A stretch of DNA of 64,000 nucleotides from Arcobacteraceae bacterium (GTDB taxonomy: Bacteria; Campylobacterota; Campylobacteria; Campylobacterales; Arcobacteraceae). The first letter of the stretch is position 1; each line of letters starts with the position of its first letter. The notes under the pieces are model-generated. The model was given only the letters and a program-made list of their open reading frames with translations. It had not been told where the DNA came from and made no database searches. The position numbers and the translations under genes are program-made. The DNA is taken from positions 1-64,000 of the forward strand of contig JALNYH010000005.1 of assembly GCA_023229945.1 (NCBI GenBank), in the 5' to 3' direction. Positions 34,524 through 44,894 of this stretch are shown piece after piece.

Positions 34524-35866
34524 TACCACCCAATCCATTCTCTAAGTGTAGTAATAGGTTTTCTAAATAGATAAAAAAAGAGAGTTACATTTTGAGAATA
34601 AAGTTTTGCAGTACCTCTTACCCCAATTTTTGGTCTTGCCTCGCCTTCTGTAAGGTCTAAATCTCCTATTATTTTGTATGATAAAATATCTTGTACAGTA
34701 AGTTCAGGTTTATATGAAATTTGTGTTATTTTCCCTTCCCATGATTTCAATGGTTCATTGTCGAGAAATATTTTGATATGAGTATTTGATTCAAGAAAGA
34801 TTGCATCACTAACTGGAAGCATAATTTTTAATTCTACATTATCAGGGTCTGCAATAAGCATTATTCTTTCACCAATTTCAACAGGTTTACCTGAAAGTTC
34901 CTTTGGATTATGTACTACTGCTATACCTGATTGATTTGTAAATATTTTTGTTTTTTCTAATTCCATTTTTGCAAAAGCAGTTTCAGCAAGTTTTAGTTGT
35001 ACTTGATTTTCTAATTCACCTAATTTACTTTTTTGAGTATAGTCCAAAAAACTCACTTGACTTGTACTATGTAATTGAGCACGGGCTATTTGAAGTATTT
35101 TATTGGATATCTCGTATTTACTTTTATATTCACTATCTTCTATTTGTACTACTAATTCACCCTCATTAACCGATTGATTTGGTAATACTTCTACAGATTT
35201 AATTACGCCTTTAATAGGTGCTGTTATTATAAATGGATTTTTTGCTTGAATCTCAACAGGAGCTAAAACACTCATTTTTACAGGTATTATCATAACCAAT
35301 AAAAAACCAGCGAGATAATATCTTAGATATTTAGTAGATAATTTTAGATTTTTTATATTTGAAAGCAAGGAGCATTTTCGATTTGCAAATAAGAAATAAG
35401 CATAAGAATTTGCTATATGTTCAATAAGTTTAATCTCATTATTTTTCCATGTATTTTGTTTAGATAGTATTAAAATATAAGAAACCTCAATATTCTCATG
35501 AGTTTTTTTCAATGGTACCCAAAGTAGGTTACCAAATACATATTCTTGCACTTGAGTACTATCTATGTCACTCAATTCTTTATTGATATCAATTTGATGT
35601 ATTTTATTTGCATCAGTAGATTTTGATATATGTAAACTTATATTTTCTAACCATTGATTAAAAGGTGAGGTTGAATCTACTGATGTAATATTGGATATAG
35701 ATACTACTTCCAAATTTGAAGTAAGAGAAGGACCAAGTAAAAAAGCTTGGTCATACTCTACGAGTCTTTTTGTTTCATTTGTAATTAAATAATAAAGTTC
35801 CTTCAAACTCTCACAATTTTTTCCATTTTGTTCGAGTTGAAGAAGAGAGGCTAGTTTTTGATCCAA
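34523..35866 (-). CDS. GAF-like domain HlyD family membrane-fusion protein
   Basis: The N-terminal 165 residues look like a cytoplasmic GAF-type domain (ELYYLITNETKRLVEYDQAF...LLWVPLKKTHENIEVSYILIL). One membrane helix follows (about 182-202, YYLAGFLLVMIIPVKMSVLA), then a periplasmic HlyD adaptor with lipoyl halves (TAPIKGVIKSVEVLPNQSV), a short helical hairpin and a beta-barrel (IGERIMLIADPDNVELKI). The start is TTG, five bases after AAAGG. It follows the giant gene by 9 bp and is coupled to the M50 gene. A GAF-bearing adaptor suggests regulation or sensing from the cytoplasmic side. Confidence 0.8.
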   Translation of the reverse strand: MDQKLASLLQLEQNGKNCESLKELYYLITNETKRLVEYDQAFLLGPSLTSNLEVVSISNITSVDSTSPFNQWLENISLHISKSTDANKIHQIDINKELSDIDSTQVQEYVFGNLLWVPLKKTHENIEVSYILILSKQNTWKNNEIKLIEHIANSYAYFLFANRKCSLLSNIKNLKLSTKYLRYYLAGFLLVMIIPVKMSVLAPVEIQAKNPFIITAPIKGVIKSVEVLPNQSVNEGELVVQIEDSEYKSKYEISNKILQIARAQLHSTSQVSFLDYTQKSKLGELENQVQLKLAETAFAKMELEKTKIFTNQSGIAVVHNPKELSGKPVEIGERIMLIADPDNVELKIMLPVSDAIFLESNTHIKIFLDNEPLKSWEGKITQISYKPELTVQDILSYKIIGDLDLTEGEARPKIGVRGTAKLYSQNVTLFFYLFRKPITTLREWIGW

Positions 35867-35875
35867 TTTTTACCT

Positions 35876-38800
35876 TTATGCCGTTAATTTTGAAAGTGTA
35901 AACAACAAGTTTGTACCATAAGATTCGTGTTTTTCAATTTCTGCACTTACTTGTTCTTTAAGTGGTACTAGTTGCTGATTCCCTTTCATATCTTTGACAT
36001 TTATTTTAACATTTATAGTTTTAACTCCATCTTTACCAGAAGCTTTTATAATTATGTCAAGTTCTTCTACACCTTCAGGTAAAATACCTGTAATTGTACC
36101 TGTTTTTGAATCTATGACAAATCCATTTGGTAAAGGACTTCCATCTGCAAGGGTAGCATTATATGTTTGGTTATCTTCACCAGAAATAGTAATAGCTATA
36201 AATTTATTTTCAATATTGACACTCTCAATACCAAAATTATCACTATCCATACCATTTTGATTATCGTTAAATACTACTTGCCCATCATTGCCTACATTTA
36301 TATTGAAAGTTTTTACACCTTCTACAATAGAATTATTATTTTGTCCTAAAGGTGATTGGTTTTCATTTGTTCCTAAACTATCTAGTCCATCAATACCGCT
36401 ATTTTCATTATTATTTGAACCATTTCCTTGTAAACCTAAACCTGTATTATCATAATCTTGTGATTTGGTTTCTCTAGTAGGTTCTCTAACAAGTTGTTGT
36501 GCAATAGGAGTTTGAGGAGGTGCTATTACTTCCATCTCATATGTATATTCAACAGTTGTACCAGATGAGTCTGTAGCTTTTACAACAACATTAAATTTAC
36601 CTATGCCTTCAGCTTTGCCTCTTATCATACCAGTATTAGGGTCATATTGTAGACCTTTTGGAAGTCCTATTATTTCATATGTATGAGTATCTGTAACATC
36701 TAAATCATCAAATATAACCGATAAATCTTTATTGTAAGCTTCTCCAAAAGCTATTCTTTGATTTAGATTAACACCATCTTTTACAAAAGGAGCATCATTC
36801 TTGCCTTCTATAACAAACTCTAAAGTTCTAGTAGTTTGACCATTAGTATCACCATCATCTGCCGTTATCTCCACACTGACTCTTTGTGTCTCTCCTTCAC
36901 CTATACTATTATAGCTTGATGCGTCAAATGTATAGTGACCATTTGCTGTTATTGTAAATCCAGTAGGCGCAACACTACCATTTGCAATACTTACCGTATA
37001 TGAAGGTGAATCTATATCAGATATTGGTAATACTCCACTTACACTAGCATTTTCATCAACATAATCAGTTTGATTTACAAAATAAGGTGCGTCATTAACT
37101 GCATTTATTGATATAGATATAGATGAAGTGCTTTCTAAAACATTACCTTCTCCTATATTGCCAAGGTCGCTTATGGTAATAGAAAGAGAATCGTTGCCGT
37201 TATAATTTTCATTAGATAAATATTTTAGCCCATTTATCGCATTTTGAATATCTGTTAAATTACCTCTCAGTTTAATGTAAGAAGAATTATCAACTCCTTC
37301 TAATAAAGTAAGATTATCTAATCCTGAAAGCTGTAAAATACCATTTTGTACATTTAATGTGATACTAAACTCTTCATCACCTGTAAAATCAACATCACTT
37401 AAAGAAATTAAATCTACATTTGAGAAAATAAAATTACCATCTTCATCTATTGAAGCTGTAGAATTTACTGTAATTACTGGAGCATCATTTACAGGTGTAA
37501 CAAATATTGAGATTTGTGCAATATTACTTATTTCACCATCCCCTGAATTGTATTGGTACAAGAAGCTTTCTACTCCGTACCAATTTTCATCAGGAATAAA
37601 TGTAAATTGTGCAAAGTTTGCATCATCTGTTAAGTTTGTGTCATTATTTAAAATAAGTTTGCCGTGAGTTAGTTGATATCCTATAGGTTTTGATGTATCA
37701 TCATTATCTATATCACCATCACCATCTATATCATAATCTGCATATATCAGTTTACTATTGTCAAAAATAGTTATAGAACCTGCAGTTGTTATATCTCCGT
37801 TGCTATTAGTTATATCAGGAGTTCCTGTCCCAAAAATATAAGTTCCAGTATTTTCATTAATATCAGATATTAGCGTATCAATATCTATAACTATATTACC
37901 ATCTTCATTTCCGACAACATTGTCACTGTAAGCATTAGGAACAGCAGGAAGAACAATAATCATTTTTTGAGAAACTGCTTCTTGTAGCGATGAATCTATA
38001 GCAGTTACTTTTAGATAATCAGCTCCAGGTGTTACAAAATCATTACCATAACCTGCAGTATATATGATACCATCACTTGCTGCCAATGTTGCATTAATTT
38101 CTTCTATAGTACCAGTTATTGTGATACTTCTCGAGTTATTACCAATGATTTGAGAGCTATCAACACCGTTTGTTACATCATCTCTTAGATATAATGAACC
38201 ATAATTTGTAGTCTCAAGTTTTACTGTAAGTTGAGTATCGTCCAAATCTGCAAAACTTATTATTGAGCCTAAAGCTAAAGTTCCATTTGGATTTGTAGAA
38301 ATTACTTTTTCAACTATAAAACTACTTGTTCCAAGATTACTAGTAGGTAAGTCATTGATGGCTTGTAGGTTTACATTAACAGTTTTTGTACTGTATCTTG
38401 CAGTCGTACTATTTCCATCACCGCCGTCATTTACTTTTATTTCTATTGCTCTTGCTTCTGTGCTGAAATTGTCAGATGGATTGCTAAATCCTACGGCACG
38501 AGCTAGTGCTTGCACATCAAGAGAATAAGCATTTGCATTTAGATTTATTCTTAAATCATTGCCGTTTTGTCCATTATAAGTAGAATCTATAGTACCTATA
38601 GTTTGACCACCATAATTTACATTTAAACCGCTTAATGTCACACCACCTAAACTTAACACACTTAAATTATCTATAGACTCTTTATTTGCTGTTATAGAAA
38701 AAGATATATATCCTCCGTCATAACTAGTTCCTTCTAAGTCTGTTATCGTGATATTTGGGTCAACTTGTACGGCTGTACCATTTTCAACATAAGTTTGTGT

Positions 38801-41800
38801 TGCAGTAGTACCACCTAGAAGTGGAGCATCATTTACAGAGTCTATAGAAATAGTGAGTATTTGGCTATCTGTTGAGCCACTACCATCACTTACATTCAAT
38901 GTAAATTGTTCTGTAACATTTGATGAAAGTGCATTTATAGCATTTGAATCAGGAGCATAAGTATATGCACCTGTTGTTAAGTTAAGAGTAAGTGTACCAT
39001 AAGTTCCAATTTGTGTAACAGTTGAGCCAGATACTGTTCCTCCATCAATACCATAAGTATATGTAGTATTGCTATCTGCATCAGTTGCACTTAATTGCCC
39101 ACTAGTAGAAGTAAATACATCTGTACCATCAGTATCTGTATAATAGATAGTAGATGGTGCACTTAATGTCACAGGGTCGTTGATTTCATTTATGGTTATA
39201 GTTTTTGTAGAACTATGCGTAATAGGTGTTGAATCTCCCGAAGAAGCAGTAACGGTTACTGTTCTATTGATATTACTATTGTTTGCTGTCAAGTCAGATG
39301 TATTCTGATAAGTTACTTTTTGTGCAATTTTTTCTAAAACATCTGATGTAAGATTTGATGTAGGATTAGCTTGAGTTACTTTTACATCATCTATATAAAG
39401 TTGAGCACCCAAAGCTCTACCGCCAGTTGCATCCCAACTACCTGATACGAATACAAATTTATAGTCACCATCTGTTGCTACAGTTATAGATTCAGTATCC
39501 CAAGCTGTAGTTGCTCTTGCATTTGCACCAGTTTCATTTAATATAATTTGATAGTTTGATGGATTGTTTACATCTATAATATAACCAAATACATCATAGG
39601 CATCGCCTCCACCTTGAGCTTTCCAATCAAATGAAACAGTATCTCCTACTTTAAGTGAAACCGCAGAATCAGAGTAAATATAAGGTCCTCTTACAATGGC
39701 ATAGCCACTTGCTGAGGTAAGGCTAGAGTTCATTTTGATTGAATTGTCATTTCCACTGTTTCCATCGTCATCATTGATATATGTATAAAAAGTTCCTCTT
39801 ACGAGATTATTTCCATCTTTATCCGTAGCAGATATAGTTCTAGCAGGATTTGTGGTATCTTCAGGTGTTGCAAGACCTGCTATGGTATCTACTCCTAAAT
39901 TTACTCTACCATTTACAATGGTCCAACCATCAATATTTATCATTGCATTTGTTGTTGAACTTAAAAGCCCCACAGAACTATTGCTTGAGTTAAAGTTACC
40001 GTTAGTAAAATCTACTGCAAAATTAATTCTAAGTTTTTGTCCGTTTTGACCATTATAAATACCATCAATTTGTCCTATAGCACTTACACTAGTACCATCG
40101 CCTAGATATACAGCATTTCCTACTATACTTACTGCACCATCAGTAATATCAGCAGTTGCCACTTTTTGTAAGCTAAGTATTTCCGTAGCTGTAGCACTTC
40201 CTATTTCAAATTCTACATAACCGCCACCGTATGATTCATTCGTATCTATACTAGTATCGGTCATTATTAAAGTCGCTGAATCTTGTTCGTTATATGTTGA
40301 AGAAGTTTCAGCTGTAGCTGTAATATTGATAGTTAAAGTTACAGTATCATCTAGTAAACCATCACTTACTTTCAAACTAAAAGTTTCAGTTGTATTTGCA
40401 TTTAAAGCTGTTATTGCTGTTAGATTAGGAACATAAGTATAGTCACCTGTAGAAGAGTCTATTGTAAGTGTGCCATAATTTCCGGTTACACTAGTAACAT
40501 CACTTGAATTATCTACTATGCTATATGTTAAACTTGCATTATCAACATCAGTAGCAGTTAAAGTACTTGAAATAGTTCCACTGATACTAGCACCGCTTGT
40601 ATCAGTTATTTCTATTGTATTAAGAGCTGTAGCTACTGGAGCATCATTGACTGCATTTATTGTAAATGTAGCTGTTTTAATTGTTGTTGCCAAGCCTTCT
40701 TTATCCAAAGCATGCCATGTAAAACTATCTGTTCCATAATAGTTAGCATCAGGATGATAGCTTAAAGTTTCCAAATCAGCTATAGCTACAGTATACCCAG
40801 TAGCAGTTATTTGAGTATTTCCTAAGTATAAATCACCATTTGTTGGTAAAGTATCTATGATAAATGATTGCGGGAAATAATTTGCATTTATAAGGTCTTG
40901 TACAGCTATTGCTTTTGCAGTTTGTTTATCAGTATCAGATGGATTCATCATTGCATCTTGAATAATAGCCATTTTTGAATCATAATCAACGGCACTAATA
41001 TCAGTATTTGCATTTAGATCATTTGAATCATGGTAAATATCTGCTGGATTTATAGTTGAAAAACTAAAAGTATCATCTTCTTCTATAACTTTTGTAAAGT
41101 TATCTACTATTGCTTGTTCGTTTACCGATGTTACATTTAGCGTAAAGCTTTGAGTCGCAGATTTGTCACCATCATTTGCCCCAAGAGTTATTGTCGTAGT
41201 ACCATATTTATTCGCTTTTGGAGTAAATGTAAATGTTACTGTATCTCCTGTATTTGTAGTCGTACTTCTTGTATAAGAAATACATGACATATCTATAAGC
41301 TCTGTATTGCTTGAGCTTATTATCCCTTGGATATATTCTTCAGGAGTGTAATCATCTTCAAATAATAAAATTATATTAGCCTGAGAAGAGTCTTCGTTGA
41401 TTGTTATAGTGCCACTATTTAATAGATTTGCAGGGTCGATAGAACCGCTATAAATATTTACCGTTGGAGCTGCATTTGAAGTAGTATCCAAAATAGTAAC
41501 TACACCAGTAGCACTATTTGACCACCCCGTAGTATCGTTTGTATCACCTGCCGTCATAACTCTCCAGTTAACATTTGTACTTTGTCCTGAATTGCTACCA
41601 GCATCAAAACGGTAATTACTTAAATCAGCCATTGATATTACAAGTCTTCCATCTTGAAGAGTATATCCTGAAGCCGTATTTAAAGCTGAAATATCTGTAA
41701 TATCAATCCAGTTACTATCATCAGCTTTATCTCCACTACCATCATATACTTGAAATTCTCCAACAGTTGGCAAGGACAAGATTTCAAGTTGATAAGCTTC

Positions 41801-42862
41801 AGTCATTATATCATTATCAATATCGCTAAAGTTAGGCATAAATTGATCAAAGGATTGTTTAGAGTTCGGTCCTACAGTTGCAGCCATTGCATTTGCTACA
41901 GGTTTGTCATCTACGGCAGTTATATTGATAGTGACTGTATCCGTATCTGTTGTTGTACCATCATTTGTAGCAATAGTTAAGGTAGTATAAGCACTTCCGT
42001 TTGCATCAGCTGTAGGTGCATAAGTCAAACCTTCCAAAGTCGCATTTATTTGTGTTAGTGTTCCTATGATTTGTACAGTTGTAGTGCTATTACCATTTAT
42101 GGTAGCACCACTTCCAGTAGTTGCGGTCAATGTACCTTTTCCATTACCTATTGATATGGTGGTAGTTAGTACAATAGAAGAGTCATTTAATGAATCATTA
42201 TCTCCTATTGTAATAGCATTAGAGTTGCTAGATGAAAAAACAATAGCTGTATCTTCATTTGTTGTTCTAGCTGTTGGTACACTATTTACTGGTAAATCAT
42301 TTACAGATACAACAGTAATAGTAAGATTTGCAGCTGTTAATATTCCTGTGGTACCACCGTATTCAACGATATATCCGGCAATTGAGCTTGTATTTGTTGC
42401 GGCAAAGTCATTCCATGTTCCGGCATTTGCACCTGAATAATAAAAGTGTGCTACATCTTCACCGCCTCTTGAACCATCTGAATTATTAGGTTCACCGCTT
42501 GCCCAATTGGCATATTGACCATTATAAGCTGAGCCGTAATTTGATGTTGAATTTGTACCTGCACTTGTATCACCTGTCCAAAACTGTGTGCCAGATTCAG
42601 GACCTGTTACCCATTTCCATATACCTTCACTATTTGCATCACTCGCTCCTATCCATCCGTTACCACCGGCCATTGACATCATAAGTGCATTTTCCGTTGC
42701 AGATGTAATAGTCACAAGATAACCATTTAATCCGTATAAAGTTCTAGCTTCAGCATCAGTTTTTGCTTGATCCCAAGTAATACCTGCAGCACTTACAAAT
42801 TCATAATAATGACCGTTTTCAGTATTGAAGAATTTACCTGTTTGATTGATTCTATAAGGTGT
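35876..42862 (-). CDS. Giant surface protein, C-terminal part after frameshift (lectin, VCBS/cadherin repeats)
   Basis: This is the continuation, in another frame, of the 44883 gene; it has no start codon of its own and is open from 42862. It begins with a C-type lectin-like domain (WIGASDANSEGIWKWV, WASGEPNNSDG with the EPN sugar-binding triad, and a GTWNDF core). Many VCBS/cadherin-like repeats follow, recognisable by NDAP and SVNDLP borders and TYSIVD...GTLTID...YTYVP patterns. A jelly-roll module at about 860-1080 resembles one in the N-terminal part, and a dystroglycan-type cadherin domain lies near 1970-2060. There are no RTX nonapeptides. Length about 2,330 codons. It was probably secreted and adhesive. 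Confidence 0.85.
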   Translation of the reverse strand, partial: TPYRINQTGKFFNTENGHYYEFVSAAGITWDQAKTDAEARTLYGLNGYLVTITSATENALMMSMAGGNGWIGASDANSEGIWKWVTGPESGTQFWTGDTSAGTNSTSNYGSAYNGQYANWASGEPNNSDGSRGGEDVAHFYYSGANAGTWNDFAATNTSSIAGYIVEYGGTTGILTAANLTITVVSVNDLPVNSVPTARTTNEDTAIVFSSSNSNAITIGDNDSLNDSSIVLTTTISIGNGKGTLTATTGSGATINGNSTTTVQIIGTLTQINATLEGLTYAPTADANGSAYTTLTIATNDGTTTDTDTVTINITAVDDKPVANAMAATVGPNSKQSFDQFMPNFSDIDNDIMTEAYQLEILSLPTVGEFQVYDGSGDKADDSNWIDITDISALNTASGYTLQDGRLVISMADLSNYRFDAGSNSGQSTNVNWRVMTAGDTNDTTGWSNSATGVVTILDTTSNAAPTVNIYSGSIDPANLLNSGTITINEDSSQANIILLFEDDYTPEEYIQGIISSSNTELIDMSCISYTRSTTTNTGDTVTFTFTPKANKYGTTTITLGANDGDKSATQSFTLNVTSVNEQAIVDNFTKVIEEDDTFSFSTINPADIYHDSNDLNANTDISAVDYDSKMAIIQDAMMNPSDTDKQTAKAIAVQDLINANYFPQSFIIDTLPTNGDLYLGNTQITATGYTVAIADLETLSYHPDANYYGTDSFTWHALDKEGLATTIKTATFTINAVNDAPVATALNTIEITDTSGASISGTISSTLTATDVDNASLTYSIVDNSSDVTSVTGNYGTLTIDSSTGDYTYVPNLTAITALNANTTETFSLKVSDGLLDDTVTLTINITATAETSSTYNEQDSATLIMTDTSIDTNESYGGGYVEFEIGSATATEILSLQKVATADITDGAVSIVGNAVYLGDGTSVSAIGQIDGIYNGQNGQKLRINFAVDFTNGNFNSSNSSVGLLSSTTNAMINIDGWTIVNGRVNLGVDTIAGLATPEDTTNPARTISATDKDGNNLVRGTFYTYINDDDGNSGNDNSIKMNSSLTSASGYAIVRGPYIYSDSAVSLKVGDTVSFDWKAQGGGDAYDVFGYIIDVNNPSNYQIILNETGANARATTAWDTESITVATDGDYKFVFVSGSWDATGGRALGAQLYIDDVKVTQANPTSNLTSDVLEKIAQKVTYQNTSDLTANNSNINRTVTVTASSGDSTPITHSSTKTITINEINDPVTLSAPSTIYYTDTDGTDVFTSTSGQLSATDADSNTTYTYGIDGGTVSGSTVTQIGTYGTLTLNLTTGAYTYAPDSNAINALSSNVTEQFTLNVSDGSGSTDSQILTISIDSVNDAPLLGGTTATQTYVENGTAVQVDPNITITDLEGTSYDGGYISFSITANKESIDNLSVLSLGGVTLSGLNVNYGGQTIGTIDSTYNGQNGNDLRINLNANAYSLDVQALARAVGFSNPSDNFSTEARAIEIKVNDGGDGNSTTARYSTKTVNVNLQAINDLPTSNLGTSSFIVEKVISTNPNGTLALGSIISFADLDDTQLTVKLETTNYGSLYLRDDVTNGVDSSQIIGNNSRSITITGTIEEINATLAASDGIIYTAGYGNDFVTPGADYLKVTAIDSSLQEAVSQKMIIVLPAVPNAYSDNVVGNEDGNIVIDIDTLISDINENTGTYIFGTGTPDITNSNGDITTAGSITIFDNSKLIYADYDIDGDGDIDNDDTSKPIGYQLTHGKLILNNDTNLTDDANFAQFTFIPDENWYGVESFLYQYNSGDGEISNIAQISIFVTPVNDAPVITVNSTASIDEDGNFIFSNVDLISLSDVDFTGDEEFSITLNVQNGILQLSGLDNLTLLEGVDNSSYIKLRGNLTDIQNAINGLKYLSNENYNGNDSLSITISDLGNIGEGNVLESTSSISISINAVNDAPYFVNQTDYVDENASVSGVLPISDIDSPSYTVSIANGSVAPTGFTITANGHYTFDASSYNSIGEGETQRVSVEITADDGDTNGQTTRTLEFVIEGKNDAPFVKDGVNLNQRIAFGEAYNKDLSVIFDDLDVTDTHTYEIIGLPKGLQYDPNTGMIRGKAEGIGKFNVVVKATDSSGTTVEYTYEMEVIAPPQTPIAQQLVREPTRETKSQDYDNTGLGLQGNGSNNNENSGIDGLDSLGTNENQSPLGQNNNSIVEGVKTFNINVGNDGQVVFNDNQNGMDSDNFGIESVNIENKFIAITISGEDNQTYNATLADGSPLPNGFVIDSKTGTITGILPEGVEELDIIIKASGKDGVKTINVKINVKDMKGNQQLVPLKEQVSAEIEKHESYGTNLLFTLSKLTA

Positions 42863-44883
42863 TCACCACTTCCATCATTGTCATTTACGGTTATTGTCAA
42901 AGGATCACTTCCAAACCAGTTGGCATCTCCTTGATATCTAAGTGTTGCAAGCGCAGTATTTAGATTTGCAGAACTTCCTGTGATAACTAAATTATGAGTT
43001 CCACTCCCCGTGACACTTAACCCACTTGAACTTCCCAAACTAAGATTACCATTATTTGCACTAATAGTTACAGTTAAATTTGCACTATCAACATCACTTA
43101 CAGTAATACCTGATATTGTTATAGATGTATCTTCATTTACAGTAGCTGTTTCTACACCAGTTATATAAGGCAAATCATTTACTGAAGTTACATTAATAGT
43201 ACTTGATGCACTTCCGCTATTACCATTTGAATCTACAGCAGTTACTGTAAATGTTCTAGCAGTAGTAGTAGGGGCTTCGGAAGTATTTGAAAAAGCTATA
43301 AGTTTTGAAATAGATGTTACGACAGCATCATTCACTTTATTCCCGTAAACTCTTACATTATCTATATAAAGCTGACCACCTGCAGCTCTACCGCCTGAAG
43401 CATCATAAGTACCATTTACGAAAACAAATCTATAAGTACCTGATGTTGATATAGTAGTTGCTTTTGTAGTCCAAGCCGTATTTGAACCACCTGTAGCATC
43501 CAAAACTTCTATTTGAGCACCAGTATTTACATTTACGATATACCCAAATGCATCAAAATCATCTCCACCAGCATATGCTCTCCAATCGAAATATATTATA
43601 TCTCCAGAACTTGCTTGAAATTCAGAGCTATAAACAGCAGGTCCATGCACAACATCATATCCATTAGCCGTAGTCATAGAACTTGTAAGTTTAAGAGCAT
43701 AGCTTCCATCTGTATTATTTCCAGATTCAGATACTACACTTGTAGAGTAACTTCCGTTACTTGGTACATCGTTGTCATTTCCACCTGAGTTTGCATTGTT
43801 TGAATAGTCACTTGTATCTTGTGAAGTCCATCCTGCAATAACAGTAGAGCCCAAATTTATCATTTGATTCATAGCTGTCCAGCCAGTTATTGTACCTGTC
43901 TCAAAACTTGCATTACTAAAACTACTTACAAAATTAATTCTTAGCTTTTGTCCATTTTGACCATTGTATGTAGAGTCAATCGAGCCTATTACATCTTTCC
44001 CTGAACCATTCCCTAAATAAACATTATTGCCATCTACCGAAATAGCACCACTAGCATTTACATTTGCATCACTTGTAAGGGTAAGTTGGTCTGAACTAGA
44101 GCCATTTGTAAGACTATATTCTATATATTTACCATCATAACTAGAGCCATTTGTAATTGAAATATTAGAACCAGGATTTACCGCAGAACCATCTTCTGTA
44201 AATGTTACATCTCCCAACCCTGAAATCGATGGAATTCCCATATCCCCAGCGTATGTAGGAAAGCTTAGTGATTCAGTTTCTATTATACCAGTACTTGACT
44301 CCAATTCCCAATCACCACCCAATCCTGTAGCATTAGTTGAAGCTGATATATCTGCTTTAGTAATTTCAGATAAATTTTGTATGAAGGATACACCATTTTC
44401 ACCGCTTGAAACTGAACAACCATAAAGTAATATATCTCCATTTTCATCAAGAGAATCACCAAGAGAGGATAATATATCATTGTATTGTGATAAGTTGTCT
44501 TTATTTAAAGTAGCAGTTCCTAAAGTTATACTTCCTTCACTACCATGTCCTAGAATATGTAATGCATCTACATCTTGCATTGTAGATAAAACATCAGCCA
44601 TAAAATCTAACCCATTTACATTACTATCTACAATATATACTTGTATATCACTTGATATTCCATCTACTAAATTTTGATAATCTGGTAGATTACTATCTAC
44701 AAATGCTATTTCAATTCTATCTTTAGGAGTTTGAGTCGCAGGAGGAGTATCCTCGATTGTATCGTGATTAGAATCAAAGCTACTATTATCAAGTACCTCA
44801 ACACCTGTGGCTACAGCAGCACCATCAAACAATATTCTTGGTTCTAGTGCACTTATGGTTGGTTTTCTTTTTTGTCGGCTCAT
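42793..44883 (-). CDS. Giant surface protein, N-terminal part (LEPRxLL motif, DUF4347), frameshifted
   Basis: This 696-residue reading starts with the N-terminal LEPRxLL-type motif (ISALEPRILFDGAA, residues 10-23). A DUF4347 domain covers about 55-215, with LHILGHGSEG and LLYGCSVSSGENG. A jelly-roll-like module (about 330-510) and cadherin/VCBS-like repeats follow. AAGGAG precedes the ATG, and the HlyD-type gene ends 11 bp upstream. The last 20 or so residues are out of frame: the natural sequence continues in the 35876-42862 frame. Restoring one A in the AA of GGTGAACACC near 42862 joins them as ...SGETPYRINQTGKFFN.... Full length would be about 3,000 residues. Confidence 0.85.
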   Translation of the reverse strand: MSRQKRKPTISALEPRILFDGAAVATGVEVLDNSSFDSNHDTIEDTPPATQTPKDRIEIAFVDSNLPDYQNLVDGISSDIQVYIVDSNVNGLDFMADVLSTMQDVDALHILGHGSEGSITLGTATLNKDNLSQYNDILSSLGDSLDENGDILLYGCSVSSGENGVSFIQNLSEITKADISASTNATGLGGDWELESSTGIIETESLSFPTYAGDMGIPSISGLGDVTFTEDGSAVNPGSNISITNGSSYDGKYIEYSLTNGSSSDQLTLTSDANVNASGAISVDGNNVYLGNGSGKDVIGSIDSTYNGQNGQKLRINFVSSFSNASFETGTITGWTAMNQMINLGSTVIAGWTSQDTSDYSNNANSGGNDNDVPSNGSYSTSVVSESGNNTDGSYALKLTSSMTTANGYDVVHGPAVYSSEFQASSGDIIYFDWRAYAGGDDFDAFGYIVNVNTGAQIEVLDATGGSNTAWTTKATTISTSGTYRFVFVNGTYDASGGRAAGGQLYIDNVRVYGNKVNDAVVTSISKLIAFSNTSEAPTTTARTFTVTAVDSNGNSGSASSTINVTSVNDLPYITGVETATVNEDTSITISGITVSDVDSANLTVTISANNGNLSLGSSSGLSVTGSGTHNLVITGSSANLNTALATLRYQGDANWFGSDPLTITVNDNDGSGEHLIESIKQVNSSILKTVIIMNL
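42860..42866 (-). other. Frameshift site in giant surface protein gene
   Basis: Coding potential switches frame here. The minus-strand sequence GGTGAACACCT would read through smoothly as GGTGAAACACCT, so loss of one A from a three-A run is the simplest explanation. It may be a true mutation, phase variation or a sequencing error. Confidence 0.75.
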
Positions 44884-44894
44884 TGGTTATCTCC

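Noticed and set aside
35876..42862. RTX calcium-binding nonapeptide repeats in the giant protein
   Set aside because: I looked for GGxGxDxxx tandem repeats and found none, so it is not a classical RTX adhesin.
36000..44700. Many plus-strand ORFs opposite the giant adhesin gene
   Set aside because: They are shadows of the repetitive Ser/Thr/Asn-rich codons on the minus strand, with no ribosome sites.
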